This document shows, piece by piece, positions 27,941 to 36,818 of a stretch of DNA of 41,764 nucleotides. A model generated the notes under the pieces. The model was given only the letters and a program-made list of their open reading frames with translations, did no database searches and was not told where the DNA came from. The position numbers and the translations under genes were made by a program. This stretch comes from Synechococcus sp. J7-Johnson (GTDB taxonomy: Bacteria; Cyanobacteriota; Cyanobacteriia; PCC-6307; Cyanobiaceae), in contig NZ_JAGQBU010000025.1 of assembly GCF_024345795.1 (NCBI RefSeq), positions 1 through 41,764 of the forward strand, read 5' to 3'. Numbering within the stretch: position 1 is the stretch's first letter; each line of letters begins with the position of its first letter.

Positions 27941-27960
27941 GTCCCGTTCTTACATTGAGC

Positions 27961-28968
27961 GTGCCATCTCCCGTGGGCGCGATCCCCTCCCTCAGCCTCG
28001 TCACCGTCTGCATGAACCGGCACGAGCACCTGCTGCGCTCTGCCGCCGCGGTGGCGGCCTGGCCCCACCACCAGGAACACCTGGTGGTGGACTGGAGCAG
28101 TGACGAATTCCTGCGCCGCTCCGATCTACCGCCCGATCCGCGCCTGCGTCTGCTGCGCGTCGAGGGGGAGACGCGCTGGAACCCCTCCCGCGCTTACAAC
28201 TTCGCCCTCGCCCAGGCCCAAGGCGATTGGCTGATCCGCATGGACGCCGACTGCTGGCCCACGGCCGACTTCGATCCGGAGGCTCTGTTGGCGGATGGAT
28301 CCCTTTGGGTGGGCACCGGCACAGAGGGCCGCTACGGCCAGTTCCTGATGACCCGCGAGCGCTTCGAGGCGGTGGGAGGCTTCAACGAGTGCATGCGGGG
28401 CTGGGGCTTCGAGGACAAGGACCTGCGCGCCCGGCTGGCCTTCCAGCAGGGTTGGTCCCTCGGGGAGATCCCAGTCGCCGCGATCGGGGTGATCACCCAC
28501 TCCAACGAGGAGCGCATGGGCCAGCCGCGGGCGAATGGCCGCGGCAGCCTGCGCCAGAGCCTTGGCCTGGCCACGATGCGGGCCTCCCGCCTGGGCAACC
28601 GCCTGGTGGCGGCCCACTGCCCCTGGGGCACCGCCAGTCGCCGGTCCCGTTATCAGCAGATCCAGCCCGGCCTCTGGCGCCTGGAGCCCGGCAGCCTGCC
28701 GAAGCTCCCGGCGGACAGTGCCGATGAAATTGATCACGCCCGGCGCATGGCGTTCTGGGGCTGCTTCCTGGCCATCCCTGACATCTTTCTGGAGCGGCTG
28801 CCGATCAAGCTGGTGCCCCTCGATCGCCACGGGGTCTGGCCGGTGCGCTGGTGGCATCGACTGCACTGGCAGACGGGCCGGCGGTTGCTGGAGCTGCCGG
28901 TCTGGCTGCTGTCCCTCGGCCGCGGCCGTCTGCAGGGCATGAAGCGGGTGGCCGGACGGCCGTCGTGA
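27961..28968 (+). CDS. GT2-like glycosyltransferase, tandem copy 2
   Basis: A 335-residue paralogue of the preceding gene with the same motif order: SLVTVCMNRHEHLLRSAAAVAAWP, VVDWSSDEFLRRSDLPPDPRLRLLRVEGE, RAYNFALAQAQGDWLIRMDADCWP, GRYGQFLMTRERFEAVGGFNE and WGFEDKDLRARLAF. The C-terminal MRASRLGNRLVAAHCPWG and RRMAFWGCFLAIPDIFLERLP also match the first copy. It starts at GTG 27961, 20 bases after the first copy. A GTG at 27973 is an alternative. The pair arose by tandem duplication and has diverged, so the two probably add different residues of the same glycan. Confidence 0.83.
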   Translation: MPSPVGAIPSLSLVTVCMNRHEHLLRSAAAVAAWPHHQEHLVVDWSSDEFLRRSDLPPDPRLRLLRVEGETRWNPSRAYNFALAQAQGDWLIRMDADCWPTADFDPEALLADGSLWVGTGTEGRYGQFLMTRERFEAVGGFNECMRGWGFEDKDLRARLAFQQGWSLGEIPVAAIGVITHSNEERMGQPRANGRGSLRQSLGLATMRASRLGNRLVAAHCPWGTASRRSRYQQIQPGLWRLEPGSLPKLPADSADEIDHARRMAFWGCFLAIPDIFLERLPIKLVPLDRHGVWPVRWWHRLHWQTGRRLLELPVWLLSLGRGRLQGMKRVAGRPS

Positions 28969-28996
28969 GCGCAGACCCACCCGCCCCAGCGCTCCT

Positions 28997-29869
28997 GTGA
29001 TCCGCCTCACCTTCGTCTTCAACGGGATCCACCTCGAGGCGGCACGGCGCCTGCGCCGGCGAGCGGCGCCGGATTCGTCGTCGCGTCGACACTGGCCCAT
29101 GCCGGTGCTGCAGGTGCTGGTGCTCGAAGGCAGCCGCCTTTGCCTGGAGCGCGAAGACCGTCAGCTCTGGCCCCTGCGCCTGCGGATCCAGCCGGCGGTG
29201 ATGGCCGTCCTGGCCCTGCTCACCACCCTCGGGCTCGTCGGTGAGGTGCGGCTGCCCCACCTCCGTGGTGCGGGCCGCGCCCTGCGCTGGCTGGTGCGTC
29301 GCTGCCCCTGCCTGCTTCTGCTCGATGACGGCCTCGATCAGTACCGCGGCCAGCCCCGGGCCCTCGACCCCGGGCGCTTCCCGCCGGGAACGCCCCTCGC
29401 CCTGTTCTCCGACCAGCGCGAGAGCCGGGCCCCCTGGTGCGAGCGCTTCCACGTGCTGGAGCTCGGGCCGCTTTATCGGGCCGCGCCCGGGGCCGATGCC
29501 CCCCCACCAGGTGCACAGCCGGGCAGCCTGATCGTGGACTCCCCCGGGGTGGAGCAGCTGATGGCGAGGGTGGAGCAGCTACCCCGGCCGTGGCAGCTCG
29601 TACCTCATCCGGTGCGCTCGAAACGGTCATGGCCGTTGCCGTGTGAGGCCACGCCGGCGGGGAGTGAAGTCCAGATCGCGCTGGAGCAGCGCATCGCCCG
29701 GTTTTCCGGCCTGATCGTGGTGGGGGAGAGCATGGCCCTCTTGGCGGCCCTGGCCCTGCGTCCGGCTGGATCGCCCTTGCTGGTGACCCTGCCGGCCAGC
29801 AGTGATCCCCACCTGCGTGCTTTGGTGACTCGCCTGGCCAGCAGGGATCCGGCGGTGAGCCTGGTCTGA
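28997..29869 (+). CDS. Putative glycosyltransferase with DDG and HP motifs
   Basis: A 290-residue protein that I cannot place with certainty. It shows LLLLDDGLDQYRGQPRALD near residue 110, QLVPHPVRSKRSWPL near 200 and SGLIVVGESMALLAALALRP near 240. The D-D-G, H-P and Ser-containing segments in this order recall bacterial sialyl-, polysialyl- and some Kdo transferases with GT-B fold. The N-terminus (IRLTFVFNGIHLEAARRLRRR) is basic. It starts at GTG 28997, 28 bases after the GT2 pair, and ends convergent to the GT4 gene. A signature this short could arise by chance, so function remains a hypothesis. Confidence 0.65.
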   Translation: MIRLTFVFNGIHLEAARRLRRRAAPDSSSRRHWPMPVLQVLVLEGSRLCLEREDRQLWPLRLRIQPAVMAVLALLTTLGLVGEVRLPHLRGAGRALRWLVRRCPCLLLLDDGLDQYRGQPRALDPGRFPPGTPLALFSDQRESRAPWCERFHVLELGPLYRAAPGADAPPPGAQPGSLIVDSPGVEQLMARVEQLPRPWQLVPHPVRSKRSWPLPCEATPAGSEVQIALEQRIARFSGLIVVGESMALLAALALRPAGSPLLVTLPASSDPHLRALVTRLASRDPAVSLV

Positions 29870-29884
29870 GCCGAGCCGGCTCAG
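29866..29884. terminator. Hairpin spanning both stop codons of a convergent pair
   Basis: CTGAGCC-GAGCC-GGCTCAG is a perfect seven-base stem with a five-base loop. It covers the TGA of the rightward gene (29867-29869) and the stop of the leftward gene (29881-29883). There is no T-run on either side, so it is at best a weak bidirectional terminator or mRNA-end structure. Confidence 0.3.
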
Positions 29885-30957
29885 GCCAGTTGCCGCAGCA
29901 GTTCCTCCACCGCTCGGCCGGTGTCCGCCCAGCGGAAGCGGGTGGCCTGGAGCAGGCCCGCCTCCCCCAGCTGAGCGGCGAGTGCCGGCTGCTGGATCAG
30001 GGCCGCCATGGCCGAGCCGATGGCGCCCACCGAGCGGGGATCCACCCGCAGGGCCGCCTCTCCCACCACTTCCGGCAGGGCCCCGGCCTCGGCGGCGATC
30101 ACGGGGGCGCCGCAGGCCATCCCCTCCAGGGCTGGCAGCCCGAAGCCCTCCCAGAGGCTGGCCATCACCAGTCCACGGCAGCGGTTCAGTAAGTCCAGCC
30201 GTTCCTGGTCGCTGACCCAGTCGCGCCAGTCGCAGCGGCCGGCGATGCCCAGCTCACTGGCCAGACGCCGGAGACGGGGGGTGTAACGGGGATCCTGGGG
30301 GCCCACCAGCGCCAGGCGGTGGTCGCGGTCTTGCAGATCCGCGAATGCGCGCAGTACCCGCTCCAGATTCTTGTGCGGGTCGTGGCGGCCGAGCACCAGA
30401 AAAAAAGGTTGCCGCTCCAGCCCCAGGGGCCGCAGCAGCCCGGGACTGAATCCCAGCCGGATCGGTACCAGCCGCCTCGCGGGCACACCCAGGCGCTGGT
30501 GCACCTCTCGGGCCGTGGCTTCGGAGTTGCAGAGCACGCGCACTGCCCGGTGCAGCACCAGCGGCACGTAGGCCAGGTGGTACGCCAGCAGGGGGGTTAG
30601 CTGCGGGTAGCGGAGAGGCAGCAGGTCGTGGGCGAGCACCACTGAGCGCACCCCCCGCCCCAGAGGGGCTTCCGGCAGGGGCGAGAGCAGCAGCGGTGCC
30701 CCGCTGCGGCGCAGCAGTTTCGGCAGCTCCCGCTGGGTCCAGAGCAGGCGGCGCAAGTGGCCGGCGCGGCCGTGCTCGGGCGAGAGGTTGGCGGGGATCT
30801 TAAGGCTGCCGGGGCGATCGCCGCCGCAGGGATCCAGCAGCGGCACCAGGACCGGATCCAGGGCCGCCGCCAATTCGCGGGCCACCACGCCGATGCCGGT
30901 AGGCCGTTGCCCGAGATAGCTGCCGTTGAAGAGGGCCAGGGGCATCGCCGCACTCAT
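29881..30957 (-). CDS. Glycosyltransferase family 4 protein
   Basis: A 358-residue GT-B enzyme. The N-terminal domain opens PLALFNGSYLGQRPTGIGVVARELAAAL. The C-terminal donor domain has FFLVLGRHDPHKNLERVLRAF, LALVGPQDPRY, the segment VMASLWEGFGLPALEGMACGAPVIAAEAGALPEVVG (E-x-F-G-x-x-x-x-E) and RFRWADTGRAVEELL at the end, which is the mannosyl/rhamnosyl transferase pattern of GT4. ATG 30957 overlaps the stop of the upstream GT2 gene (ATGA). Donor unknown. Confidence 0.88.
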   Translation of the reverse strand: MSAAMPLALFNGSYLGQRPTGIGVVARELAAALDPVLVPLLDPCGGDRPGSLKIPANLSPEHGRAGHLRRLLWTQRELPKLLRRSGAPLLLSPLPEAPLGRGVRSVVLAHDLLPLRYPQLTPLLAYHLAYVPLVLHRAVRVLCNSEATAREVHQRLGVPARRLVPIRLGFSPGLLRPLGLERQPFFLVLGRHDPHKNLERVLRAFADLQDRDHRLALVGPQDPRYTPRLRRLASELGIAGRCDWRDWVSDQERLDLLNRCRGLVMASLWEGFGLPALEGMACGAPVIAAEAGALPEVVGEAALRVDPRSVGAIGSAMAALIQQPALAAQLGEAGLLQATRFRWADTGRAVEELLRQLA

Positions 30958-31895
30958 CGCCTTGGGGGAACCGCCGGCGAAGCGGTGGGGAAGGGACCCA
31001 TGGCCTCCGCCATCGCCACCAGCGTCGCCCAGCTGCGTTTCGGCCGCCCCGGCAGCCGCAGCAGCGTCATGAGCAGCAGCCTCAGGTTGCGTAGGGCCAG
31101 CACCCAGCGGGGTCGGTGGCGGCGCAGAAAGCGCAGATAACTCAGGGTCGAGAGCCGCTGGCGCCGCTCGCTGGGGGTGTGGCTGCCTGCACCCCTCTGG
31201 TGGGTCACCGCCAGCGCCGGCAACCACAGCACCGGGGCGCCCGTCGCCCCCAGCCGCAGGCAGAGGTCCATGTCTTCGTAATAAAGGGGGAAGGCGGGAT
31301 CGAAGCGAGCCGGGGGTAGGTGGGCGCTGGGCCGGATCAACAGGCTGCAGCCGCTCAGCCAGTCGAGCTGCACCGCGCCTCCGCCAGGGATGGCAGTGGC
31401 GGCAGCAGAGGCTGCGGCTGAGCCGACAGCAGAGGCCAGGCTGGCTTCACCCACCCGCCGCCGGCGGAAATCGAGGCCGGGATCGATCCAGCCGCCGCTG
31501 GGCTCGAGCTCACCGCTTGCGCCGCGCACGGCGGTGCCCAGCAGCGCCCGGGGCGGCAGTTGCGCCAGGGCCTCGCTCAGCCGCTCCAGTTCATGGCCGG
31601 CCGGCAGGGCGGTGTCGGGATTGAGCAGCCAGATCCAGCCCTCCCAGCCCCGGCGGGCCAGGTGCTCGAAGCCCTGGTTGCAACCTGCCCCGAAGCCATC
31701 CCCTTCCCGGCCCGCCACCAGCTCCAGCTGCAGCCCACCGCCGGCGTTGAGGTCACTGGCCCGCAGCGGCGCCGACTGCGGGCTGTTGTCCACCACCAAC
31801 CAGCAGATTGGGGGCAGGCTCTGGCGGGCCAGATCACTCCCCAGCTGCTGCAGGGCGTCGAGGCTGTGGTAAGCCACGCTGAGCACCACGGGCAC
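30954..31895 (-). CDS. Glycosyltransferase family 2 protein (rhamnosyltransferase-like)
   Basis: A 313-residue GT2 enzyme. It has VVLSVAYHSLDALQQL, CWLVVDNSPQSAPL, GDGFGAGCNQGFEHLARRGWEGWIWLLNPDTALP (N-P-D metal motif), DWLSGCSLLIRPSAH and PLYYEDMDLCLRLGATG (the E-D-x-D-x-x-x-R acceptor motif). This is the pattern of WbbL-type transferases that extend O-antigen or exopolysaccharide. An Ala/Ser-rich insertion lies near residue 155. The start is GTG 31895, divergent from the HIT gene with about 20 bases between them, so the two share one very short promoter region. Confidence 0.87.
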   Translation of the reverse strand: MPVVLSVAYHSLDALQQLGSDLARQSLPPICWLVVDNSPQSAPLRASDLNAGGGLQLELVAGREGDGFGAGCNQGFEHLARRGWEGWIWLLNPDTALPAGHELERLSEALAQLPPRALLGTAVRGASGELEPSGGWIDPGLDFRRRRVGEASLASAVGSAAASAAATAIPGGGAVQLDWLSGCSLLIRPSAHLPPARFDPAFPLYYEDMDLCLRLGATGAPVLWLPALAVTHQRGAGSHTPSERRQRLSTLSYLRFLRRHRPRWVLALRNLRLLLMTLLRLPGRPKRSWATLVAMAEAMGPFPTASPAVPPRR

Positions 31896-31917
31896 GGAAC
31901 CGGGAGGAACGGCAGTG

Positions 31918-32427
31918 ATGAGCGACCCGCGGCTGAGCGCAGCTTCGCAGGAGGGCCCCGGTCAGCCAAGCGACAAGCCCCCCTGTGGCATCTGCCGCCT
32001 CCATGGCGATGGGGAGGCGGTGGCCCGTGACGAAATCCTTCGCCAGGACCTCTGGCTGCTGCGCCATCACCCCCGGCCGGCCCCCCTGGCGGGTTGGCTG
32101 CTGCTGGATGCCCGCCGCCATCTCGGTGGACCGATCGACTTCCTGCCGGAGGAGGCGGTGGCCTTCGGTCCGATTCTGCAGCGCTGCAGCGAGCTTGTGC
32201 GAACACTCACAGGCTGCGGGCGGGTCTACGCGATCGCCTTCGGTGAAGGTGCCCGGCATCTGCATGTACATCTCATTCCCCGCCACGGGGACGACCCTGG
32301 CAGTGAGGCCTGGAGGGTGGCGGACCTCTACCGGGCGGTGTCTGCTGGCGAGCGGGCCGCGGCGCCGGAGCGGCAGGTGGAGCAGCTGGTGCGCCAAGCC
32401 AGGAAACTCACTGCTGCCTGGCGATAG
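31918..32427 (+). CDS. HIT-family protein
   Basis: A 169-residue histidine-triad protein. The active-site motif HLHVHLIPRHGDD (H-x-H-x-H) is near residue 119, preceded by GRVYAIAFGEGARHLHVH. An N-terminal CGICR and RHHPRPAPLAGWLLLDARRH are usual family features. HIT proteins hydrolyse or transfer nucleotides (Ap4A hydrolases, nucleotide phosphoramidases). ATG 31918 is preferred over the adjacent GTG 31915. It lies just upstream of kdsB on the same strand, a 28-base gap. Confidence 0.88.
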   Translation: MSDPRLSAASQEGPGQPSDKPPCGICRLHGDGEAVARDEILRQDLWLLRHHPRPAPLAGWLLLDARRHLGGPIDFLPEEAVAFGPILQRCSELVRTLTGCGRVYAIAFGEGARHLHVHLIPRHGDDPGSEAWRVADLYRAVSAGERAAAPERQVEQLVRQARKLTAAWR

Positions 32428-32455
32428 GCTCCGCAGCAGCGACCGGGGCCCTGCG

Positions 32456-33298
32456 GTGAACGAGGCAGACCTGCAGCAGGAGGCAGCGGCCCCCTGGCGT
32501 TACCTGGTGGCGGTACCCGCCCGGCTCGAGTCTTCCCGGCTGCCGAACAAGGTGATGGCCGAAATCGGCGGGCAGCCGATGCTGCGGCGGGTGCTGGAGT
32601 GCTGCCGGCAGTCCCGGCGGGCCGCAACGGTGGTGCTCTGCACCGACAGCGACCTGCTGCGGCAGGAGGCCGAGGGCTGGGGTTTTCCTGTCCTGATGAC
32701 AGCGGCCTCCTGCAGCTCCGGCAGCGACCGCCTCGCTTCGGTGGTGGACGAGCTCACGGCCCTGGCCGCGACCGCAGTCGCCGGAGCGGAGGCTGCCCCA
32801 CCTGACCCTGCCCGCACGGTGATCATCAATGTTCAGGGGGATCAACCTTTCATTGATCCGGCGGTGATCGATGCGATGGCCGAGGCCTTTGCCGGCACCA
32901 CGCCAGCCCCCGCCGTGCTCACCCCGGTGTACCGGATGGGTGCGGAGAAGGTGCACAACCCGAATGTGGTCAAGACGCTGCTGGCGGCGGACGGTCGTGC
33001 CCTCTACTTCTCCCGCTCCGCGATCCCTCACGTCCGTGGCGTCGAGTCCGCTGACTGGTCCCGGCACGCTCCCTACTGGGGGCATGTGGGCATCTACGGC
33101 TACCGGGCCGACGTGCTCGCCCGCTGGGCGCATCTGCCCCACTCACCCCTGGAGCACACCGAGAAGCTCGAGCAGCTGCGGCTGATCGAGGCCGGCATCC
33201 CGGTGGGCACCTTTCCCGTCGACGGTGATTTCCTCTCGGTGGACACCGCCGAGCAGCTGGAGCAGGCCCGGGCGATTGCAGCGGCCGCTGCCGGCTGA
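32456..33298 (+). CDS. kdsB: CMP-KDO synthetase KdsB
   Basis: A 280-residue cytidylyltransferase that activates Kdo with CTP to CMP-Kdo. It shows YLVAVPARLESSRLPNKVMAEIGGQPMLRRV (P-A-R-x-x-S-x-R-L-P signature), VVLCTDSDLL, SGSDRLASVV, VIINVQGDQPFIDP (the G-D-x-P-x-I-D metal site), LYFSRSAIPHV and HTEKLEQLRLIEAG. Length is slightly above the usual 250 because of a short insert (about residues 100-120) rich in Ala. The start is GTG 32456. It ends four bases from kdsD, which faces it. Confidence 0.94.
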   Translation: MNEADLQQEAAAPWRYLVAVPARLESSRLPNKVMAEIGGQPMLRRVLECCRQSRRAATVVLCTDSDLLRQEAEGWGFPVLMTAASCSSGSDRLASVVDELTALAATAVAGAEAAPPDPARTVIINVQGDQPFIDPAVIDAMAEAFAGTTPAPAVLTPVYRMGAEKVHNPNVVKTLLAADGRALYFSRSAIPHVRGVESADWSRHAPYWGHVGIYGYRADVLARWAHLPHSPLEHTEKLEQLRLIEAGIPVGTFPVDGDFLSVDTAEQLEQARAIAAAAAG

Positions 33299-33302
33299 GG
33301 GC

Positions 33303-34301
33303 TCAGACTGCTCCCGGCGCCAAGCCCGCCTGAACCAGATCGTGCAGGCGCAGCAACCCCAGCATCGGTCCCCCGTCGGCCAGCACAGGCAGCACACCGA
33401 TCGGCTTGCGTCGATTGCGCTCCATTCGCTCGAGCGCCTGCACCGCCAGCAGATCCGCTCCCACGGTGATCGGGTCGACGGTCATCAGATCGGTGGCCCG
33501 CAGTTCACCCCACGTGGCCGGTGAATGATGCTCCAGTGCCCGGCGCAGGTCGCCATCGGTGATCAGTCCGGCCAGCAGGGAGTCGTTGTCGGCACGGCTG
33601 ACCCAGCAGGCCCCCACCCCATCGCCGGTGAGCCTGGCGATCACTTCGCTGAGGCTGGCGTCCTCCTCAAGGGGATGCAGCTGAGCGGTCGGCACCATCA
33701 GGTCCCCCACCGTGAGGGTGAGTTGCTTGCCCAGGGCACCGGCAGGATGGTTGAGGGCGAAATCGGCTGGTGAGATGCCGCGTCGCTCCATCCACACCGC
33801 CGCCAGGGCATCGCCGATCGCCATCGCCACGGCGGTGCTGGCCGTGGGCGCCAGGTTGAGGGGGCACACTTCCCGGTCGACGGAGCCATCGAGCACCACC
33901 TCGCAGCCCCGGGCCAGACTCGAGGCCACCCGGCCCACCAGGGCGATGCGGCCGGTGCCGCGGCGGCGCAGGTGGGGCAGGATCTCCAGCAGCTCCTGGG
34001 TCTCGCCGCTGTTGGAGAGCAGCAGCACCACGTCCTGGGGGGCCACCACCCCCAGATCGCCGTGCAGGGCGTCGAGAGGGTTGAGGTAGAGGGCCATCAG
34101 CCCTATCGAGGAGAAGGTGGCGGCGATCTTGCGCGCCACGATGCCGCTCTTACCCACCCCGGTGATCACCAGCTTGGCGCGCTCGTCGGCGCAGCGGTCC
34201 AGCAGAACCAGGGCCGCATCCACTTGGTGGCTATCGAGCCGGCCGGCTGTTGCGGCGATGGCTGCGGCCTCTTCCTGCAGGCAGCGCGTCAATGCCGACA
34301 T
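33303..34301 (-). CDS. kdsD: Arabinose-5-phosphate isomerase KdsD (KpsF/GutQ family)
   Basis: A 332-residue isomerase that makes arabinose 5-phosphate from ribulose 5-phosphate, the first committed step to Kdo. The N-terminal SIS domain has VITGVGKSGIVARKIAATFSSIG, LHGDLGVVAPQDVVLLLSNSGETQELL and PTASTAVAMAIGDALA; two CBS domains follow, with VGDLMVPTAQLHPLEEDASL and GLITDGDLRRALEHH. Together with kdsA, kdsB and kdsC it completes the route to CMP-Kdo within this window. It is convergent with kdsB and 65 bases from smpB, which is on the same strand upstream. Confidence 0.95.
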   Translation of the reverse strand: MSALTRCLQEEAAAIAATAGRLDSHQVDAALVLLDRCADERAKLVITGVGKSGIVARKIAATFSSIGLMALYLNPLDALHGDLGVVAPQDVVLLLSNSGETQELLEILPHLRRRGTGRIALVGRVASSLARGCEVVLDGSVDREVCPLNLAPTASTAVAMAIGDALAAVWMERRGISPADFALNHPAGALGKQLTLTVGDLMVPTAQLHPLEEDASLSEVIARLTGDGVGACWVSRADNDSLLAGLITDGDLRRALEHHSPATWGELRATDLMTVDPITVGADLLAVQALERMERNRRKPIGVLPVLADGGPMLGLLRLHDLVQAGLAPGAV

Positions 34302-34366
34302 ATCAGCTGCAGGCGGTGGAGCGATGCGACTGTATGGCGCGCGAGCCGGGCGGATCGGGGTGGGGG

Positions 34367-34864
34367 TCAGATCCGCGCCATGGCCGAGCGCACCTCCCGA
34401 TCGGCGTCCTTACCCCTCTCATCCTGGCGCTTGTCGTGCAGCTTGCGGCCCTTGGCCAGCCCCAGGGTGAGCTTGATCCAGGAGCCCTTGAGGTGCAGAT
34501 TCAGCGGCACCAGGGTGAGGCCTTTCTGGTCGAGTGCCACCCGCAGCTTGTTGATCTCCTTGCGGTGGGCCAGGAGCTTGCGGGTGCGCAGAGGCTCGTG
34601 GTTGAAGTAGGCGCTCGCGTGGCTGTGGGGGGAGATGTGCACGTTGTGCAGCTGCAGTTCGCCGTTGCGGATCAGACCGAAGCCGTCGCGCAGGTTGGCC
34701 TTGCCCGCCCGGATCGACTTCACCTCGGTGCCCACCAGCTCGATGCCCGTTTCCAGGGTTTCGAGGATCTCGTATTGATGTCGTGCGAAGCGGTTGTCGG
34801 CCAGCAGCCGGTTGGCGGCATCCCGTGCCGCCTTGGCCGCTTTCTTGCCCGCGCCTTTGGCCAT
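34367..34864 (-). CDS. smpB: SsrA-binding protein SmpB
   Basis: A 165-residue SmpB that binds tmRNA and rescues stalled ribosomes. The OB-fold core reads [39 protein letters not shown], then [20 protein letters not shown] and [13 protein letters not shown]. The basic C-terminal tail with [20 protein letters not shown] inserts into the ribosomal channel. I take ATG 34864 (MAKGAGKK) instead of the longer frame at 34897, whose leader is not family-like. It is divergent from ruvB with 59 bases between starts. Confidence 0.96.
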   Translation of the reverse strand: MAKGAGKKAAKAARDAANRLLADNRFARHQYEILETLETGIELVGTEVKSIRAGKANLRDGFGLIRNGELQLHNVHISPHSHASAYFNHEPLRTRKLLAHRKEINKLRVALDQKGLTLVPLNLHLKGSWIKLTLGLAKGRKLHDKRQDERGKDADREVRSAMARI

Positions 34865-34923
34865 CGACCTCCCCTCTGCTGAACTGACCCTATCCACGTC
34901 CTGGCCTGCCTACTCTCAGGGCC

Positions 34924-36003
34924 ATGGCGATCGTCTCCTCCGCAGCCGGATCCGGTGCCCAGCCGCCACCGCGTCTGCTGGATCCACGCCAGCAGAAGGC
35001 CAGCCGCAGCCGGGATCCGCTCGAGGCCGAAGAGGAGGCCCCCCTTCCCAACCGGGAGGACGGCCTGCGGCCGCGGCGCCTCAGCGATTACATCGGCCAG
35101 AGCGAGCTCAAGCAGGTGCTGGGCATCGCCGTGGAGGCCACCCGTCAGCGGGCGGAGGCCCTTGATCATGTGCTGCTCTACGGCCCCCCTGGCCTCGGCA
35201 AGACCACCATGGCGCTGGTGCTGGCGGAGGAACTGGGCGTGCGCTGCCGCATCACCAGCGCCCCCGCCCTGGAGCGCCCGCGCGACATCGTCGGTCTGCT
35301 GGTGAACCTGCGCCCGAACGAGCTGCTGTTCATCGATGAGATCCACCGGCTCAACCGCGTGGCCGAGGAACTGCTCTATCCGGCGATGGAGGACTTCCGC
35401 CTCGACCTCACCGTCGGCAAGGGGACCACGGCCCGCACCCGGGCGGTGCCGCTGGCCCCCTTCACCCTGGTGGGTGCCACCACGCGGGCCGGAGCCCTCA
35501 GCTCACCCCTGCGCGATCGCTTCGGGCTGATCCAGCGGCTGGAGTTCTACACCGTCGACGATCTTCAGGCGATCGTCGAGCGGGCAGCCGGGTTGATCGG
35601 TCTGGTGCTGGAGGCGGAGGCGGCTGTGGAGGTGGCCCGTCGCTGCCGCGGCACGCCTCGCATCGCCAACCGGTTGCTGCGGCGGGTGCGGGATGTGGCC
35701 AGCGTTCAGGGGCAAGCGCGCATCGGCCCGGGACTGGTGGCCGAGGCCCTCAGCCTGCACAGGGTGGATGCCCTTGGCCTCGATGCCAGCGATCGCCGCC
35801 TGCTGGAGTTGCTGCTCGGTGGCTACGGCGGCGGCCCGGTGGGCCTCGACACCCTGGCCGCCGGCCTCGGTGAAGACCCGATCACCCTGGAAACAGTGGT
35901 GGAGCCCTTTCTGCTGCAGCTCGGATTCCTGCAACGCACCCCCAGGGGTCGGGTGGCCACCGAGGCGGCACGGCGCCATCTGGCCTGGCCGGAGGCCGCC
36001 TGA
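34924..36003 (+). CDS. ruvB: Holliday junction helicase RuvB
   Basis: A 359-residue AAA+ ATPase that drives branch migration of Holliday junctions as RuvB hexamers with RuvA. It has [22 protein letters not shown], Walker [15 protein letters not shown], Walker [13 protein letters not shown], sensor [23 protein letters not shown], the arginine-finger region and the C-terminal winged helix [22 protein letters not shown]. The N-terminal 45 residues are a cyanobacterial-style extension. Its TGA overlaps the ATG of the TPR gene by one base, starting an overlapped run to 38301. Confidence 0.97.
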   Translation: MAIVSSAAGSGAQPPPRLLDPRQQKASRSRDPLEAEEEAPLPNREDGLRPRRLSDYIGQSELKQVLGIAVEATRQRAEALDHVLLYGPPGLGKTTMALVLAEELGVRCRITSAPALERPRDIVGLLVNLRPNELLFIDEIHRLNRVAEELLYPAMEDFRLDLTVGKGTTARTRAVPLAPFTLVGATTRAGALSSPLRDRFGLIQRLEFYTVDDLQAIVERAAGLIGLVLEAEAAVEVARRCRGTPRIANRLLRRVRDVASVQGQARIGPGLVAEALSLHRVDALGLDASDRRLLELLLGGYGGGPVGLDTLAAGLGEDPITLETVVEPFLLQLGFLQRTPRGRVATEAARRHLAWPEAA

Positions 36004-36818
36004 TGGCTGGCTTGCGGGTTATGGGATGGGGCCTGCTGGCGCTCTGTCTGACCCTGGCTCTGGCGCTGCTGCCCGCCCCACGACCGCTCTGGGCCAGCCC
36101 CGCCACAGCAGCGCCGCTGCCGCAGTTGTTCGAAGCGGCCCTTGCGGCCAGCCGCGAGGGCCGCTTCGGTGATGCCCTGCCCCTCTGGGACCGGGTGCTG
36201 GAGCAGGCTCCGAGCGATGCCGCCGCCTGGAGCAACCGGGGCAACGTGCAGCTCGCCCTGGGGCGGGCTGAGGCCGCGATCGCTGACCAGGAGCAGGCGA
36301 TGGCGCTTGATCCGGTCAACGCCGATCCCCACCTCAACCGCGGCACCGCCGAAGAGGCCCTGGGCCAGTGGGACCTGGCCGCCGCCGATTACCACTGGAT
36401 TCTTGAGCGGGATCCCGAGGAGGCTTCCGCCCTGTACAACCTCGGCAATGTGGAAGGTTCGCTTGGTCACTGGGATCAGGCCAGGGACTGCTTCGAGGCG
36501 GCGGCGGCGGCCCGGCCGGGCTTTGCCATGGCCCGCTCCAGTGCGGCCCTCGCCGCTTTTCAGCTGGGGGAGCCGGCCGAGGCCGAGCGGGAACTGCGCA
36601 AGCTGGTGCGCCGCTATCCCCTCTTCGCCGACGCTCGGGCGGCCCTGACGGCCCTGCTCTGGCAACGGGGCGCCGGCGGTGAAGCGGAAAGTAACTGGGC
36701 GGCGGCCTCGGGTCTGGATCCCCGCTACCGCCAGCCAGAATGGTTGCTGGAGATCCGACGCTGGCCCCCGGGGCCGGTCCAGGCTCTCGAGGATTTTCTC
36801 CAGTTGGTCCAGCGATGA
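36003..36818 (+). CDS. Secreted or membrane-anchored TPR protein
   Basis: A 271-residue protein with an N-terminal signal/anchor helix (GWGLLALCLTLALALLPAP followed by W-A-S-P-A-T-A-A, a likely cleavage region) and about five tetratricopeptide repeats between residues 40 and 240, for example AAAWSNRGNVQLALGRAEAA and ASALYNLGNVEGSLGHWDQA. It probably acts as a scaffold in the periplasm or at the thylakoid lumen side. It overlaps ruvB by one base and the M20 gene by four (ATGA), which argues for one transcript. Confidence 0.88.
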   Translation: MAGLRVMGWGLLALCLTLALALLPAPRPLWASPATAAPLPQLFEAALAASREGRFGDALPLWDRVLEQAPSDAAAWSNRGNVQLALGRAEAAIADQEQAMALDPVNADPHLNRGTAEEALGQWDLAAADYHWILERDPEEASALYNLGNVEGSLGHWDQARDCFEAAAAARPGFAMARSSAALAAFQLGEPAEAERELRKLVRRYPLFADARAALTALLWQRGAGGEAESNWAAASGLDPRYRQPEWLLEIRRWPPGPVQALEDFLQLVQR

